Part shown: piece after piece, positions 7,302-9,845 of the stretch
How the letters are laid out: every line of letters starts with the position of its first letter
Position numbering within the stretch: the stretch's first letter is position 1
Notes under the pieces: model-generated
The model's database searches: none
What the model was told of the DNA's origin: nothing
Seen by the model: only the letters and a program-made list of their open reading frames with translations
Made by a program: the position numbers and the translations under genes
Assembly (NCBI GenBank): GCA_025359585.1
Contig: JANYFX010000390.1
Coordinates: forward strand, 1-9,845
Origin: Rhizobacter sp.
GTDB taxonomy: Bacteria > Pseudomonadota > Gammaproteobacteria > Burkholderiales > Burkholderiaceae_C
Reading direction: 5' to 3'
Length of the DNA stretch: 9,845 nt

Positions 7302-7307
7302 TTCCCT
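7302..7307 (-). promoter_or_regulatory. Ribosome binding site supporting the GTG start of the sugar transferase
   Basis: On the minus strand this reads AGGGAA, nine bases before the GTG at 7292-7290. It favours the GTG start over the TTG at 7328 and the ATG at 7265. Confidence 0.55.
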
Positions 7308-7583
7308 GTAAGACTGCGGATGAAGCAAACTTTGACCATCAAGAAGCAGGCTGGTGCCATGTACTCCAGCGGCTGTCTCCGCAGCTGAGGAAGTCTAAGC
7401 ACTGGTCTTGTGGGGTGCATCCCCCTCAATTGGGGGTCGACCCAAGGCGAGGTGCCAACTTGTTGTGACTTTGCGGCACGGTTGACCGGAATTTGATGAC
7501 GAGTCCATTAAGGCTGCGTCCGTTCGCGACGGAAGGCCCGTGCACGTCCAGGCTGCGCAGGCAGGCTTGGCATACTCGCGCCC
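7308..7583. other. Divergent intergenic region between the sugar transferase and the fusion gene
   Basis: About 275 bases without a supported gene; it should hold promoters in both directions. Notable elements are CCCCC-TCAATT-GGGGG around 7420-7440, which can pair as a short hairpin, immediately followed by the perfect palindrome GGGTCGACCC. A plus-strand candidate -35 TTGACC lies at 7482-7487, with only a weak -10 (CATTAA) 18 bases further. An extended -10-like TTGGCATACT lies at 7567-7576. On the minus strand, TGGCAC at 7359-7354 resembles a sigma-54 -24 element, but the -12 element is one base too close. Confidence 0.45.
7567..7576 (+). promoter_or_regulatory. Candidate extended -10 promoter element
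   Basis: TTGGCATACT combines the TG of an extended -10 with a hexamer CATACT that matches TATAAT at four of six positions. Its last base is seven bases before the ATG at 7584, so a transcript starting there would be nearly leaderless. No clear -35 is seen at the right distance. Confidence 0.3.
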
Positions 7584-7673
7584 ATGACTGAAGAACCGCT
7601 CGAGCAGCCTGTCGGCCCGGAGCTCAAGATCACCCGTGAACCGTTGCTGCCGCGCCGCGGTTTGCCGGACTAG
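7584..7673 (+). CDS. Possible 29-residue small protein upstream of the ATPase-epimerase fusion
   Basis: An open frame beginning ATG at 7584 and ending TAG at 7671-7673 encodes MTEEPLEQPVGPELKITREP and nine further residues (LLPRRGLPD). It is acidic at the start and basic at the end, with no hydrophobic segment, and matches no family I recognise. There is no Shine-Dalgarno sequence, but an extended -10-like element sits seven bases before the ATG, as for a leaderless message. It ends ten bases before the fusion gene ATG on the same strand. It may be a real small protein, a leader peptide, or chance. Confidence 0.25.
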   Translation: MTEEPLEQPVGPELKITREPLLPRRGLPD

Positions 7674-7683
7674 GCTGGCGCCC

Positions 7684-9774
7684 ATGTACGAATCACACTT
7701 CGGCATCACCGGTCCGCCCTTCCAGCTCACGCCCGACCCCAGCTTCTATTTCGACAGCAAGGGTCACCATCGCGGGCTGGCAGAGTTCAGGCGCGGGCTG
7801 TCCGAAGCATCGGGCTTCATCGTCGTCAGCGGAGAGATCGGTGCGGGGAAGACGACGCTGGTGCGCACGTTGCTCGCGGAGCTCGATCCGGCCCTCGTCA
7901 GCGTCGCACAGGTTCTGAGCACACAGCTGAACGCAGAAGAGTTGTTGCGCGCCATCCTGTTTGCGTTCGGTGTCGCTGGCAACCACAGTGCTCAGGCCGA
8001 CCCAGCCTCGACGATTCGACAGTTTCTCGCGGGTTTGCAGAAAGAGTCACGGCGGGCCGTCCTGATCATCGACGAAGCGCAGAACCTGCATCCGGATGCC
8101 TTTGAACAATTGACGGATCTGATTTCGCCGGCCTCGGCCGAACTGGCGCCATTGCAGGTCTGCCTTGTCGGGCAACCCGAACTGCGCGCGAAGATCGCTT
8201 CGAACGACATGCCAAAGCTGCGGCAGCGTGTCGGTGTCTCATTCCACCTCGGCCCGATCGACCAGGTCGAGACGCGCGATTACATCGAGCACAGGCTTCG
8301 CAGGGTCGGATGGACCGGCCACCCCAGCTTTGACCCCGCCGCATTCGACGAAATATTTCGCTGGACTCAGGGCGTTCCGCGAAGAATCAACCTCTTGTGC
8401 AACCGCTTGCTGCTGTCCCGCTTTCTCGTATCGCAGACGCGCATCGACGCCGCGACTGTGGCACAAACGGCGCGCGATCTGCTGGTCGAGATCGGTGAGC
8501 CCGATGGTTCGACACAGTTGCCGTCACTCGCGACGCCCGCCACGTCGGCACACCGGGCCATGGCTGCGATCGGCGGCGCGCCCGCAGGTGCGGCGAACCG
8601 CGCCGAACGCGACTCGATCTCGGAGACCGGCCCGCTCTTGTGTGTGGTCGGTGGACACAGCGATCACATCAAGATGGCCCCGTTGCTGCACGCCCTGGCG
8701 GCGTGGCCGGGGATGCCGGCCGCCAAGCTGGTGCGCGTCTACAGGAATGACGCACTGGAGCTGAACCACGATCTTTTCGATGGACTGGACGTCGCGACGC
8801 GCGCGGTCAATCTCGATGTCATCGGCGGCACGTACGCCGAGCAGGCCGCCGAATTGATGAAGAAGTTCGAGTTCGTCATCGATCATTCGCAAGCCTGTGC
8901 CGTGCTCATCATCGACGGCAGCGATGCGGCCTTGGCGTGCGGCCTCGTCGCCAGAAGAAAGGGCGTGCCCGTCGTTCATGTCGGCGCCGGTCTGCGCGCC
9001 AGCGAAGGTGCCAGCGCCGCCGACATGACCCGCAAGCTGACCGACGACCTCGCCGATGTGCTCTATGCCTGCGAGAACGAGGCCGCGATGAGCCTGGCGG
9101 CCGAGGGCGTGCCGGCTGAACGCATTCGCTGCGTCGGGACCTTGCTCGTCGATTCGCTGCAGATGGCGCTGCGCAGACTGATGGAGCCCGGCCTCGCCGG
9201 CATGGTGGCCGGCGCACCGACGCAGTTCCCGATCGAACGCAACGGCTACGCGCTCGTGGTACTGAACAAGCGAGTCAACGTCGGTGACAGTCAAAACCTG
9301 ACCGAACTGGTCTCGATCCTGCGCGACGTCAGCCGCGACGTGCCGCTGGTATGGCCGATGCACGCCCGCGTTACCGAGCAGCTGCGGAAGTCAAAACTTG
9401 AATCGCTGATCGCGCGCGAGCGAATTTCCTGCATTCCTGTGCAGGCCTACGTGCCGTATGTGGAGTTGTTGCGCAACGCGACCTGCGTTCTGACGGATTC
9501 TTGGAATCTTCAGGAAGAAGCGACTGCGCTGGGCATCCCGTGCCTGATGATGGGTCTGTATCCCCAGCGCATGGAGAGCACCGCGACCGACGGCATCGTT
9601 TCGGTCGGCAACAGCCGCGCGCTGGCCACGCGGGCAGTCTGGGACTGCATCTTCAACGGCGGCAAGCGCGGACGCATCCCGGCGTTGTGGGACGGCTATA
9701 CCGCCAATCGCATCGCCGAGCATCTCGCCGAGTGGCTTCCGCATGTGAAGAGGGCTGCCCACGCAGTCGCGTGA
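7684..9774 (+). CDS. Fusion of XrtA-associated AAA ATPase with a degenerate UDP-GlcNAc 2-epimerase (WecB)-like domain
   Basis: A 696-residue two-domain protein. Residues 1-273 are an XrtA-associated ExeA-like ATPase: opening MYESHFGITGPPFQLTPDPS, Walker A GEIGAGKTT (50-58), Walker B VLIIDEAQ (126-133), LVGQPELR (161-168) and VPRRINLLCNRLLL (231-244). The sensor segment that reads MLSNF in the sister ATPase is replaced by DLISP. An Ala/Pro/Gly-rich linker (about 274-316) leads to a WecB-like fold (317-690) with recognisable but altered landmarks: GGHSDHIKMAPLL (323-335, relatives have G-T-R-P-E), IIDGSDAA (409-416, relatives have HGDT), HVGAGLRA (432-439, relatives have HVEAGLR), VGTLLVDSL (484-492), and TDSWNLQEEATALGIPCL (604-621, relatives have TDSGG). 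Relatives epimerise UDP-GlcNAc to UDP-ManNAc; here that activity is doubtful. The ATG at 7684 is chosen over a GTG at 7636 because it matches the start of the sister ATPase. It has no Shine-Dalgarno; TAGGCT ends seven bases upstream and could be a leaderless -10. Confidence 0.9.
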   Translation: MYESHFGITGPPFQLTPDPSFYFDSKGHHRGLAEFRRGLSEASGFIVVSGEIGAGKTTLVRTLLAELDPALVSVAQVLSTQLNAEELLRAILFAFGVAGNHSAQADPASTIRQFLAGLQKESRRAVLIIDEAQNLHPDAFEQLTDLISPASAELAPLQVCLVGQPELRAKIASNDMPKLRQRVGVSFHLGPIDQVETRDYIEHRLRRVGWTGHPSFDPAAFDEIFRWTQGVPRRINLLCNRLLLSRFLVSQTRIDAATVAQTARDLLVEIGEPDGSTQLPSLATPATSAHRAMAAIGGAPAGAANRAERDSISETGPLLCVVGGHSDHIKMAPLLHALAAWPGMPAAKLVRVYRNDALELNHDLFDGLDVATRAVNLDVIGGTYAEQAAELMKKFEFVIDHSQACAVLIIDGSDAALACGLVARRKGVPVVHVGAGLRASEGASAADMTRKLTDDLADVLYACENEAAMSLAAEGVPAERIRCVGTLLVDSLQMALRRLMEPGLAGMVAGAPTQFPIERNGYALVVLNKRVNVGDSQNLTELVSILRDVSRDVPLVWPMHARVTEQLRKSKLESLIARERISCIPVQAYVPYVELLRNATCVLTDSWNLQEEATALGIPCLMMGLYPQRMESTATDGIVSVGNSRALATRAVWDCIFNGGKRGRIPALWDGYTANRIAEHLAEWLPHVKRAAHAVA

Positions 9775-9792
9775 GGCCGGCAGAAAACGAAA

Positions 9793-9812
9793 GACGGGCC
9801 CGAGGGCCCGTC
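9793..9812. terminator. Strong GC hairpin terminator between the fusion gene and the tRNA
   Basis: GACGGGCC-CGAG-GGCCCGTC forms an 8-bp perfect stem with a 4-base loop. It starts 19 bases after the fusion gene stop. On the minus strand it lies just beyond the tRNA 3' end and is followed by a T-rich run (TTTCGTTTTC), making it a good factor-independent terminator for the tRNA. On the plus strand the following tract (CTTGCTTGTT) is weaker, so it may serve both convergent units. Confidence 0.8.
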
Positions 9813-9821
9813 CTTGCTTGT

Positions 9822-9845
9822 TGGCGGAGTGGACGGGACTCGAAC
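9822..9845 (-). tRNA. tRNA 3' end, probably tRNA-Asp (partial)
   Basis: On the minus strand the last 24 bases read GTTCGAGTCCCGTCC followed by ACTCCGCCA. This contains the T-loop GTTCGAGTC, the 3' half of the acceptor stem (CCACTCC), a G discriminator and an encoded CCA. The G discriminator, and close similarity to the 3' end of known tRNA-Asp genes, favour Asp. The anticodon is outside the window, so identity is an inference. It is transcribed toward the EPS locus. Confidence 0.75.

Noticed and set aside
7344..7359. Sigma-54-like promoter TGGCAC...TGCTT on the minus strand before the sugar transferase
   Set aside because: The -24 element is perfect and the location is suitable, but the GG-to-GC spacing is 9 bases instead of the strict 10, and the -12 lacks the usual TTGC. 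Start mapping could revive it.
1..9845. CRISPR array, insertion sequence or PEP-CTERM sorting signal
   Set aside because: No regularly spaced repeats, no transposase, no terminal inverted repeats and no Pro-Glu-Pro plus hydrophobic tail were found in any supported protein.

Overview
The window is part of an exopolysaccharide (EPS) biosynthesis locus of the exosortase A (XrtA)/PEP-CTERM type. The DNA is GC-rich. The protein signatures, and the tRNA-Asp-like 3' end, suggest a beta-proteobacterium, most likely Burkholderiales (Rubrivivax/Leptothrix-like). This placement is inferred from the proteins alone. The exosortase itself and its PEP-CTERM substrates are not in the window.

Layout. Positions 1-798 (minus strand) hold the first 29 codons of a Wzz-type chain-length determinant (1-87) and, upstream of it, a complete Wza-like outer-membrane export lipoprotein (163-798). 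A divergent intergenic region follows (799-1241). Reading right from it are a Wzy/WaaL-type polymerase or ligase (1242-3215) with a predicted beta-sandwich domain nested in its large periplasmic loop, and a membrane-anchored or secreted parallel beta-helix protein (3196-4686) that overlaps the polymerase by 20 bp. Converging on these from the right, on the minus strand, are an XrtA-associated AAA ATPase (4735-5568) and, upstream of it, the initiating sugar transferase (5880-7292). After a second divergent intergenic region (7293-7683) comes the most unusual gene, 7684-9774. It joins a second copy of the same ATPase family to a UDP-GlcNAc 2-epimerase (WecB)-like domain whose catalytic motifs look degraded. 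The window ends with a strong hairpin terminator and the 3' end of a minus-strand tRNA.

How the genes fit together. The sugar transferase should load the first sugar phosphate onto undecaprenyl phosphate. The Wzy-like protein would polymerise or ligate flipped repeat units in the periplasm. Wzz would control chain length and the Wza-like lipoprotein would export the chain. The beta-helix protein may trim, epimerise or bind the polymer on the way out. The two ATPases are standard companions of XrtA EPS loci, but their role is not established. In related loci a stand-alone ATPase often sits next to a stand-alone wecB, so the fusion probably arose by joining such neighbours. The loss of catalytic residues suggests it now serves as a nucleotide-sugar sensor or scaffold rather than an enzyme (inference).
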